Assembly: GCA_009711765.1 (NCBI GenBank)
Contig: VEND01000103.1
Coordinates: 1 to 51,953, forward strand
Length of the DNA stretch: 51,953 nt
DNA from: Bacillota bacterium
GTDB taxonomy: Bacteria; Bacillota; Clostridia; Tissierellales; MES13
Direction of reading: 5' to 3'
Every line of letters begins with the position of its first letter. Position 1 is the first letter of the stretch. This document shows, piece by piece, positions 45,746-51,953 of the stretch. The notes beneath the pieces were generated by a model, which worked only from the letters and a program-made list of their open reading frames with translations, was not told the DNA's origin and did not search any database. A program made the translations under genes and the position numbers.

Positions 45746-45957
45746 AAGATTCCTCCTAAGAATACGTATTTACTATATTTATTTCCTAAAAAATCTTTTT
45801 AAAACCTTACAATCCCTATTATAACAGTAATTAATCAATATGCAAGAAAGTTAATTTTTATTTAAACTTAAAGTTGTCCCCTAAGACCTATTGTAGAATG
45901 TAATTATTTGGTTTATTATTTAACTAAGACAACTTTCCCCTAATTTTTACAAAAAAG

Positions 45958-45989
45958 AGCACCTTCATGAAAAATAGGTGCTTTTTTTG
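45958..45989. terminator. pullulanase gene terminator
   Basis: A 7-bp stem AGCACCT/AGGTGCT (45958-45964 with 45976-45982) with an 11-base loop is flanked by A6 and T7 runs. Confidence 0.75.
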
Positions 45990-45993
45990 TGTA

Positions 45994-47856
45994 TTAATTT
46001 TCTTTTTCAAAAATATAGGTTGATATTGGTTTTACTTTTATTATTTTAGATGCATCTATAACATTAATGCCTTCTATATTTACCAAATAATTATTAGCTA
46101 AAACTTTCCAGATACCTTCTTCAGGTAATTTAATGTTAATTTCTTCTCTATTACTATTATGGATTATAACTAAATTCTCATACTGATTTTTTAATTGATA
46201 CATTATAACATTTTCCATATCATTATCTATAAAGGTTAGATACCTTCTTATTTTCTCTGGGTCAGTTAAAGTCATTATATTTTTTCTTTTTCTAAGGTTA
46301 ATAAGCCCCTTTATATACTGAAAGTTTTCTTTATAATAATCCTTTCTTGACCACTTAATTTCATTTATCTCATCTCCTGAATTATAACTATTTTCAACAC
46401 CTTTTTTCGTTCTTAAAAATTCACTACCTCCTTGAATAAAAGGTATTCCTTGGGAGGTTAATATTATAGACAATGCTAAACGATTCATTTTTTCTTTATC
46501 TTTCTCTGAATCATTTGGGTTGCTTTTTTCAAATTTATCAAATAAACATAAATTATCATGACAACTAACATAGTTAATAGTTTCGTTAGGTTTTTCTGTA
46601 AATCCATTTATATTATTATTATAAAAAATACTACCTACAATCCCTTTTTTAACTTCTGTTTTAAATCCATATCCTCCATTTACAAAACCTTTAAAAACTC
46701 CATCATTATCTCCCTTTAAGGCATTTCTTATTTCATCATTAAATAAAGCTATATCTAAATTCTTTTGCTTTCCTTTCCTTATTTGTTTATCATATTCTAA
46801 TGTAGTTTCACCTGCACTCCAAGGTTCACCATATATAAGAATATTAGGATTTATTCCATGTAATTTTTCCTTTATAGTTTTTAATGTATCAATGTCTATT
46901 AGTTTCATTAAATCAAATCTAAAACCATCAATTTTATATTCCTTAGCCCAAAATAAAACAGAATCAATAATAAATTTCCTTGCCATTGGTTTTTCTGTAG
47001 CTATCTCATTCCCACATCCAGAACCATTACTAAAATTACCTAACTTATCCCTACGATAATAATAATTAGGTGCTAATATATTAAAGGGAGAATCATTAAT
47101 ACTAAAGGTATGATTATATACAACATCTATTATTACCCTGATATTATTTTCATGTAAAATCTTTATCATTTCTTTAAATTCTTTTATTCTCACTCTACCA
47201 TCGTAGGGATTAGTTGAATAAGAACCTTCTAATACATTATATAAGTATGGATCATATCCCCAATTATATCCTCCTTTAGTCTCATCCACACTTATAAAAT
47301 CATATACTGGCATTAAATGCAAATGAGTTATCCCTAATTCTACTAAATGGTCAATTCCTGTTTTTATTCCATTAACACCCTTTGTATTTTTTTCTGTAAA
47401 AGCTAAGTATTTTCCCTTATGTTTCATTCCTGAATCCTTTGATATGGAAAAATCTTTTATATGCATTTCATATATTATACTTTCTGTATTTTTCAATTGT
47501 TTTGGCAATCTGTGATTAACCCATCCTTTTGGATTTAGTGAATTAAAATCAACTATCATACCTTTTTTACCATTTTCGCATGCTCCTTTGGTATAGGGGT
47601 CAGGGGTTTCTCTTTCTTTATTATCAATAGTAACCTTATAATTATAATATTTATTTTTATAATCACCCTTTAGTTTTAAATACCATATCCCATTATTATT
47701 TCTAATCATAGAAAATGATTTACCTATATTATCACTTGATGTTTCGTATATAACTACTTTTAAATTATCAGCATCAGGTGAGTAAACTTTAAATATAGTA
47801 TAATCTTTATAATATATTGCTCCTAATTCATTTTCTTTATATGAAAAATTTAACAT
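45994..47856 (-). CDS. pulA: type I pullulanase
   Basis: From the ATG at 47856 the protein has 620 residues. GGGGGAGGTG lies just upstream, so an in-frame ATG 42 bases earlier is rejected. An N-terminal CBM48-like domain (about 10-110) precedes the GH13 barrel with YNWGYDP (197-203, the type I pullulanase mark), nucleophile D315 in GFRFD, acid E344 in YGEPW, and SCHDN. It has no signal peptide and is thus intracellular; it cuts alpha-1,6 branches of glycogen- or starch-derived glucans so that the GH31 enzyme and others can finish the job. Confidence 0.93.
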   Translation of the reverse strand: MLNFSYKENELGAIYYKDYTIFKVYSPDADNLKVVIYETSSDNIGKSFSMIRNNNGIWYLKLKGDYKNKYYNYKVTIDNKERETPDPYTKGACENGKKGMIVDFNSLNPKGWVNHRLPKQLKNTESIIYEMHIKDFSISKDSGMKHKGKYLAFTEKNTKGVNGIKTGIDHLVELGITHLHLMPVYDFISVDETKGGYNWGYDPYLYNVLEGSYSTNPYDGRVRIKEFKEMIKILHENNIRVIIDVVYNHTFSINDSPFNILAPNYYYRRDKLGNFSNGSGCGNEIATEKPMARKFIIDSVLFWAKEYKIDGFRFDLMKLIDIDTLKTIKEKLHGINPNILIYGEPWSAGETTLEYDKQIRKGKQKNLDIALFNDEIRNALKGDNDGVFKGFVNGGYGFKTEVKKGIVGSIFYNNNINGFTEKPNETINYVSCHDNLCLFDKFEKSNPNDSEKDKEKMNRLALSIILTSQGIPFIQGGSEFLRTKKGVENSYNSGDEINEIKWSRKDYYKENFQYIKGLINLRKRKNIMTLTDPEKIRRYLTFIDNDMENVIMYQLKNQYENLVIIHNSNREEINIKLPEEGIWKVLANNYLVNIEGINVIDASKIIKVKPISTYIFEKEN

Positions 47857-47957
47857 AAAACACCTCCCCCTCTTATTATTAGTATATTTATTTGTCACTT
47901 ATTTGGTATAAAAATTTAGATACATTTCTTAAGGAGAAAATGTTTTATTAATAAACA

Positions 47958-47980
47958 AACCCACGATAAAATCGTGGGTT
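47958..47980 (-). terminator. terminator upstream of pulA, cut off from its operon by the IS
   Basis: AACCCACGAT-AAA-ATCGTGGGTT is a perfect 10-bp stem followed on the - strand by TTTGTTTATT. The nearest operon read toward it is the ECF sigma operon at 49019-50235, now separated by the insertion sequence. Confidence 0.7.
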
Positions 47981-48058
47981 GAAAAATTAAAAAATAACTT
48001 ACCATTTTATTTTTTGGCTCTGTTTAAGAATATTGTTGATATCTAAAGATTATTAATA

Positions 48059-48078
48059 GGACCTTATTAATAAGGTCC
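48059..48078. repeat. 20-bp perfect palindrome inside the IS
   Basis: GGACCTTATTAATAAGGTCC lies between the passenger gene and the left end of the element. Without a U-run it is an unusual terminator; it may be the end of the passenger transcript or a remnant of another element. Confidence 0.6.
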
Positions 48079-48127
48079 CATTAAATCGTGTTTTAAGAAA
48101 ATTAAGAAATAAACAATTAATAAGTTT

Positions 48128-48385
48128 TTAAAATATTCTATACCTAATTAATATCCATATTGTTCTAAAGACTAATGCTGTTATTGACCCAACAAAAATT
48201 AATCTAATTGCTACCTTAAGTTCGTTTAAAGTTTTCTTACTAACTGTTTCCTTACTAACTATATCTGTGCCATATTGCTTTTTTAGTTTTTTGGATACCT
48301 TTATATGCCTTATCCATCCCCAACTTGCTATACAACAAGACATCAGTGATATTGAACAAAAAAATACTCTTAAAATATCCCTCAA
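48128..48385 (-). CDS. small two-segment membrane protein, IS passenger
   Basis: A TTG at 48385 lies 6 bp after GAGGGGG and gives 85 residues; an ATG at 48424 in the same frame has no good ribosome site. There are two hydrophobic segments (VFFCSISLMSCCIASWGWI and LIFVGSITALVFRTIWILI) around a basic/polar loop with KKLKKQYGTDIVSKETVSKK. The gene lies within the insertion sequence, between the transposase stop and the left inverted repeat. It is intact while the transposase is broken. No family is recognised; its position suggests a passenger carried by the element. Confidence 0.5.
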   Translation of the reverse strand: MRDILRVFFCSISLMSCCIASWGWIRHIKVSKKLKKQYGTDIVSKETVSKKTLNELKVAIRLIFVGSITALVFRTIWILIRYRIF

Positions 48386-48447
48386 ATTTATCCCCCTCAT
48401 ATTGTAGAACGTAATATTGTGCAAATACGCAATACACTACCAACTCA

Positions 48448-48904
48448 TTATACAAATATTGCTTTCCTAAGTTTAAAATCTTCTAACTTTGTATTACAAT
48501 GAGAAGTATGAGACTGAACTATAAGATGCTTACTCTTTATAGTATCATTCTCTGTATCAAAGTATTGAAGCCACTTAAACCAATACATATAATTAGATAG
48601 GTGCTTAGTAGCCACACCATTAAATCTGTCCATCCACCTCTTGAGTTTGCTATGATAAGAGTTAATATACTATAAATGATGCACTCCTTCTTTATGCCTT
48701 CTACGCTTAATTTGTTTTAGTTCAACTCCTGTATTTTGTGAAAACTTAATATAACTCCTATGTGAGTCGGTACAAAAGATAGGATCTCCATCAATCCTAT
48801 CATTGAAGAATCTCTCTATATCTGTATCCTTCATCCTACCTTTACATATGTCCCATTACTCCTAAGGTTTTTATATCTTTTATTATTGATTCTACACAAG
48901 GCAT
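48448..48904 (-). pseudogene. IS1595/ISXO2-like transposase remnant
   Basis: The start remains (ATG at 48904 after GGAGG, with VESIIKDIKTL), then a frame break. The C-terminal part is readable from about 48843: MKDTDIERFFNDRIDGDP, CTDSHRSYIKF, GVELKQIKRRRHKEG, a TAG stop at about 48675, then INSYHSKLKRWMDRFNGVA and YMYWFKWLQYFDTE. About 170 codons of the middle, with the zinc ribbon and the first catalytic residues, are missing. It cannot make an active transposase. Confidence 0.85.
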
Positions 48905-49018
48905 ATTAAGACCTCCACAATCTTTTGTATAGTCTTATTATACCTAATTATTAAAATAGATCCATTTTTAACATTATCCTTTAACAAAGCCTATTTTTTA
49001 AATAAAGTAAATATAATC

Positions 49019-49297
49019 CTAATTTACTTCTTTGCCGCAATATGGACAAAAATAAGATTCTTTTCTAATATTTTTATTACAATAATCACATTTTTTAGTT
49101 TTCATTACTAAGCGAGTAACTATAAGATATATTATAAGATTACTTGGAACATTTAACAATCCAAAAGTACCCCATAGCCATTTTCTTTCACCTCTTTTTG
49201 ATGCATCATAAAATATCCAACTCGCTTGAATCAATAATAAAGTAGCTATTATTATCCACATAAATATAGGTACTTCTTTAATTTCACTTAGCATCAT
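49019..49297 (-). CDS. YxlE-like membrane protein with C-terminal zinc ribbon
   Basis: The protein has 92 residues (91 from the second ATG, which has better spacing to GGAGGG). There are two membrane segments in a PLDc_N-like arrangement (MWIIIATLLLIQASWIFYDASKRG; WLWGTFGLLNVPSNLIIYLIV), followed by a zinc ribbon CDYCNKNIRKESYFCPYCGK. It overlaps the anti-sigma gene by 14 bp. A similar small protein (YxlE) acts with the anti-sigma factor of SigY in Bacillus subtilis, so a helper role in sigma control is likely. Confidence 0.7.
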   Translation of the reverse strand: MMLSEIKEVPIFMWIIIATLLLIQASWIFYDASKRGERKWLWGTFGLLNVPSNLIIYLIVTRLVMKTKKCDYCNKNIRKESYFCPYCGKEVN

Positions 49298-49709
49298 ATC
49301 CCTCCTTTTTTGCTCTTTTCTTTATCATAAAAGGAAGAATAAATGGAAATATTACATACGTTGAAATTTGGAAATATATTATTTCTTTAGAAAAACCATT
49401 AACAGCTAAAGTAACCACCATTGTAAGAAATATAGTACTTAATAACATAAATACAAATAAACTTTTAATATTTGATTTTTTCTTCTTTATTTCATCTGCT
49501 TTTATAAAAGCTTTTGAAATTTTTCTATATTCAATGGGAGGTTCTGTGTTTAGATTATTTAATCTATTTTTAGTATCCTTTAACTCTTTATAATATTTCA
49601 TACAATTATCACAATGCTTTAAATGATCCTTAATATCTTTATTAAAATCTTTTTCTTCATATATTATATCAATTAATATGTCTTTATAATTTTCACAGCT
49701 TTTTCCCAA
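49284..49709 (-). CDS. anti-sigma factor with zf-HC2 zinc finger
   Basis: A TTG at 49709 lies 8 bp after GGAGG (inside the sigma gene) and gives 141 residues; a longer frame from 49781 would run far into the sigma gene. The N-terminal zinc-binding anti-sigma domain has H-x3-C-x2-C (HLKHCDNC), followed by a charged linker and two membrane segments. It should hold the ECF sigma factor at the membrane until an envelope signal is sensed. It overlaps the sigma gene by 17 bp, indicating coupled synthesis. Confidence 0.8.
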   Translation of the reverse strand: MGKSCENYKDILIDIIYEEKDFNKDIKDHLKHCDNCMKYYKELKDTKNRLNNLNTEPPIEYRKISKAFIKADEIKKKKSNIKSLFVFMLLSTIFLTMVVTLAVNGFSKEIIYFQISTYVIFPFILPFMIKKRAKKEGYDAK

Positions 49710-50235
49710 TATCAGAGCCTCCTTCCATATGTTTTTTAATCTTTTTAATACAATAATGTAATCTTGAACGTACTGTTCCAACGGGACAATTCATAATTTC
49801 TGCGATTTCTTTATAACTATAATCATAATAATGTTTAAGAATAAAGGGCATCCGTTTTTCATAGGAAAATTCTTTAAGTATCTCTTTTATTTCTTCAAAT
49901 TCAGATTTAATCAATATAGATTTCTCAACATCTATATCATCAACTAAATCCTTATCTTCTTTATATACTAATCTTTTATCCTTTCTTAATTGATCTTTAT
50001 AAGTATTAGTTGCTATAGTTATAAGCCAAGTTGAAAATTTAGCCTTTGGTTTATATTTTTTTATGTTTAATATAGCTTTAAGCATTGTTTCCTGGGTAAT
50101 ATCATCTGCTACCTCTTCATTTAAAGTCATCTTGATTAAATACCCTTTAACTATAGAATAATTCATTTGAAGTAACTTTTCTAAGGCTTTTTTATCACCT
50201 CTTTTAGATAATTTTATCAGAATTTCTTCATTCAA
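49693..50235 (-). CDS. ECF RNA polymerase sigma factor
   Basis: The 180-residue protein has only sigma regions 2 (EVADDITQETMLKAILNI...KAKFSTWLITIATNTYKD) and 4 (RMPFILKHYYDYSYKEIAEIMNCPVGTVRSRLHYCIKKIKK), as in the SigW/SigY group. AAGGAGGG precedes the ATG. It is the first gene of a three-gene operon with its anti-sigma factor and a YxlE-like protein. ECF operons usually drive themselves; the gap to 50311 is too short and AT-rich for a confident ECF promoter call. Confidence 0.92.
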   Translation of the reverse strand: MNEEILIKLSKRGDKKALEKLLQMNYSIVKGYLIKMTLNEEVADDITQETMLKAILNIKKYKPKAKFSTWLITIATNTYKDQLRKDKRLVYKEDKDLVDDIDVEKSILIKSEFEEIKEILKEFSYEKRMPFILKHYYDYSYKEIAEIMNCPVGTVRSRLHYCIKKIKKHMEGGSDIGKKL

Positions 50236-50310
50236 AGGAGCCCTCCTTTCAGTAATAAAACGTACAGATAAACAAAAAGTTCAAATAACTTCTTATAAAT
50301 TTTAAATAAT

Positions 50311-50340
50311 AAAAAAAAGATTCTGCAATTTTACAGAACC
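50311..50340 (-). terminator. terminator of the gene at 50373
   Basis: A 7-bp stem GGTTCTG/CAGAATC (one G-U pair) with an 8-base loop is followed by eight T on the - strand. Confidence 0.75.
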
Positions 50341-50372
50341 TAAGCAAATTATGTATTTATAGTAATATTTTA

Positions 50373-51953
50373 TCATTTATAAGGTTTTATTTCATTAATA
50401 TTTACTATTAATGCTAAAGTATAAATATTCATATACATAAAAGAAATAACCCCTGTATCATTAATTAATAAAGCTATAAGTGAAGTTAAAAATATTATAA
50501 TAATTTTCAAATAGGTATTAAAATATTTTTTCTTTATATAAACTACTAATTTTTTATTTTTAAAAAATTTTATTATAAAATATAACTGAAAAATTAATAT
50601 AATACTCCAAGGTGGAACTATAATCATCATAAATAGTTGTTTTATTTTTTTAAAAAACATATCAGATAATTCTATAAAACCAAAGTTATTTATTCTTATA
50701 AATAATAATCCTAAATGACTTTTGCTTTCACTTATCATATCTATATATATATTTAATAAAAATATCAATCCACCAAATGTTAAGAAAACAATAATTGTCT
50801 TAGTGTCTAATTTATTATAAAAAAAATTAAAATAAATTATAATAAAAAGCAAAACTATAGCTGATAAATATCCTCCCACATTAGCTCCATATCTACTTGA
50901 TAATGTAAGTATTATAATGCCCATATAGACTAATAAAAATAATAAATTTATACCTTTATTTTTAATTATTTTTTTTAAATTTAAATAACTAATACATGAT
51001 GTTGCTAATAAAACTCCCATAATTTCATTATTAAATCCATAAAATCTTCCTCCAGAAGCTATGTTATTATAGCCAATGAAAGAATTATATATATAATTTT
51101 TATTTAAAAAAATACTTCCTACTATGAAAATATTAGTGATAAGTGGTAAAAAATTCATTATATGTTTATATTCTAAAATTTTAGATACTATTATAGTTAA
51201 TATAAAAAGTATAAAAAAATATGAGTATATATTTTTTTCCACATTGAATGGACTTAAAATGAAAGTTAATGTAATTATAACTATAATATAATTATATATA
51301 TTTATTTTAGCTTTTTTATTCTTACTTAAATATGCTACTAATTGCAAAAAAATTATAAATCCGTGTAATAAATATTTTATTATATTTAAATTTAAATAAG
51401 AATTAAAGTTATTCCTAACTTTAAATAAAATATTTTTCCCATTAATTGTTCTTATGGGATTTCCTATTAAATTTTGTGATTTTTCATTATATTTATTAAT
51501 AATAGTTGGAAATATATCTAAGTTTGTAACTATACCCTCTCTTTTAGTTGTATTACTAGTTAATATTCCTATATCATTTGTTATTATTGGAACTAAGGTT
51601 TTATTCATTTTAACATTAATATCACCAGTAATATTTCTTGGGAATATAATAACTCTTTTATCATGATTATTCATTAATACATTATTTAGTAACTTAGCCT
51701 TTTCATCTTTATTATATGAAATAACTAATACGTCAACTTTTATAAAAAAACTATTAATTTTTCTTTGTAATTCAAAAAATTCATATGTGAAATTTTCACC
51801 ATGCTTTATTATACCTTCACTATTACTTACTAATAAAGAAGTACTATCATTTCCTAAGTATCCTATTTTTATATTCTTTTTATTTAGAAATTCTGATAAT
51901 AAAATTTCCTTAGAAAAATTTCTATACTTTTCTTTTAACTCATTTATTATATC
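50373..51953 (-). CDS. large membrane protein with phosphatase-like N-terminal part, 5' end cut
   Basis: The frame is open to the window edge (526 residues visible); the ATG at 51674 is internal. The first ~190 residues are hydrophilic and include GILTSNTTKREGIVTNLDIF followed by PTIINKY, which looks like the end of an alkaline-phosphatase-superfamily domain. The rest has about 10-12 membrane segments with GGRFYGFNNEIMG near residue 300 and SRYGANVGGYLSAI near 350. Similar two-part proteins occur in Gram-positive bacteria but their role is not known; a job in making or exporting a surface polymer is a guess. Confidence 0.6.
   Translation of the reverse strand, partial: DIINELKEKYRNFSKEILLSEFLNKKNIKIGYLGNDSTSLLVSNSEGIIKHGENFTYEFFELQRKINSFFIKVDVLVISYNKDEKAKLLNNVLMNNHDKRVIIFPRNITGDINVKMNKTLVPIITNDIGILTSNTTKREGIVTNLDIFPTIINKYNEKSQNLIGNPIRTINGKNILFKVRNNFNSYLNLNIIKYLLHGFIIFLQLVAYLSKNKKAKINIYNYIIVIITLTFILSPFNVEKNIYSYFFILFILTIIVSKILEYKHIMNFLPLITNIFIVGSIFLNKNYIYNSFIGYNNIASGGRFYGFNNEIMGVLLATSCISYLNLKKIIKNKGINLLFLLVYMGIIILTLSSRYGANVGGYLSAIVLLFIIIYFNFFYNKLDTKTIIVFLTFGGLIFLLNIYIDMISESKSHLGLLFIRINNFGFIELSDMFFKKIKQLFMMIIVPPWSIILIFQLYFIIKFFKNKKLVVYIKKKYFNTYLKIIIIFLTSLIALLINDTGVISFMYMNIYTLALIVNINEIKPYK

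Larger units (their letters stand above)
48016..48991 (-). mobile_element. decayed IS1595-family insertion sequence with 8-bp target duplication
   Basis: The element is 976 bp. Its ends are imperfect inverted repeats, GGCTCTGTT... at 48016-48041 and the reverse complement GGCTTTGTT... at 48991-48966, matching at 20 of 26 positions. The 8 bp on each side are identical (TATTTTTT at 48008-48015 and 48992-48999), the duplication length expected for IS1595. Inside are a broken transposase and a small intact membrane-protein gene. It is inserted between the YxlE-like gene and the hairpin at 47958-47980. Confidence 0.85.

Noticed and set aside
48255-48455. A 66-codon open frame overlapping the passenger gene in another frame
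   Set aside because: It has no ribosome site and its translation shows no membrane or domain pattern, while the overlapping frame from 48385 has both.

Overview
The window comes from a very AT-rich, low-GC Gram-positive anaerobe, most likely a member of the Clostridia. The evidence is the base composition, A-rich GGAGG-type ribosome binding sites, a hybrid cluster protein with its Crp/Fnr regulator, an oxygen-sensitive class III ribonucleotide reductase with its activase, ferredoxin-like proteins and lipoproteins with Gram-positive style export systems. No rRNA, tRNA, CRISPR array or prophage is visible, so the species cannot be named.

Layout. 1-1569: a HelD-like helicase cut by the window edge. 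1720-1865: a promoter-terminator pair that may make a small RNA. 1856-5546: a split permease with an Fe-S tail, hcp, and the divergent regulator hcpR, joined by one palindromic operator. 5797-8733: a MarR regulator, then a TPR protein and an M23 peptidase. 8832-11732: nrdD and nrdG. 11986-14381: an MFS transporter, a compact 36-codon gene with its own promoter and terminator (13263-13503), and a LytTR response regulator. 14434-18678: an ABC exporter with a possible leader-peptide attenuator, a YbjQ protein, and a CstA carbon-starvation/pyruvate-type transporter whose promoter carries three phased LytTR-like direct repeats. 18714-23724: a TetR-controlled MacAB-like export operon with tandem operators. 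23758-26011: a PAP2 phosphatase, a short QueG-like ferredoxin protein and a YbhN-type flippase. 26101-32446: a two-component system followed by a lipoprotein and an ABC-2 exporter. 32659-33911: a Q/N-rich tandem-repeat protein and two small proteins, possibly spore-associated. 33995-36945: two paralogous NCS2 purine permeases in tandem. 37271-43183: a complete oligopeptide transporter (oppBCDFA order). 43541-47856: alpha-glucosidase and type I pullulanase for alpha-glucan breakdown. 48016-48991: a decayed IS1595-family insertion sequence with 8-bp target duplications and a small membrane-protein passenger. 49019-50235: an ECF sigma factor, its zinc-finger anti-sigma factor and a YxlE-like membrane protein. 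50373-51953: a large membrane protein with a phosphatase-like N-terminal part, cut by the window edge.

How it works together. Much of the window is envelope stress and nutrient uptake: three drug or lipid export systems each sit beside their own regulator (TetR, a NarL/DesK-type two-component pair, and possibly a leader peptide), an ECF operon senses envelope state, and Opp, NCS2, CstA and the glucan enzymes handle scavenging. The hcp/hcpR pair deals with nitrosative stress. The regulatory DNA can be read unusually well: several promoters have clear -35/-10 boxes with operators in positions that predict activation or repression. The least explained items are the small structured gene at 13339-13449, the three repeats before cstA, the passenger gene in the IS, the 111-bp repeat protein and the permease with an Fe-S tail.
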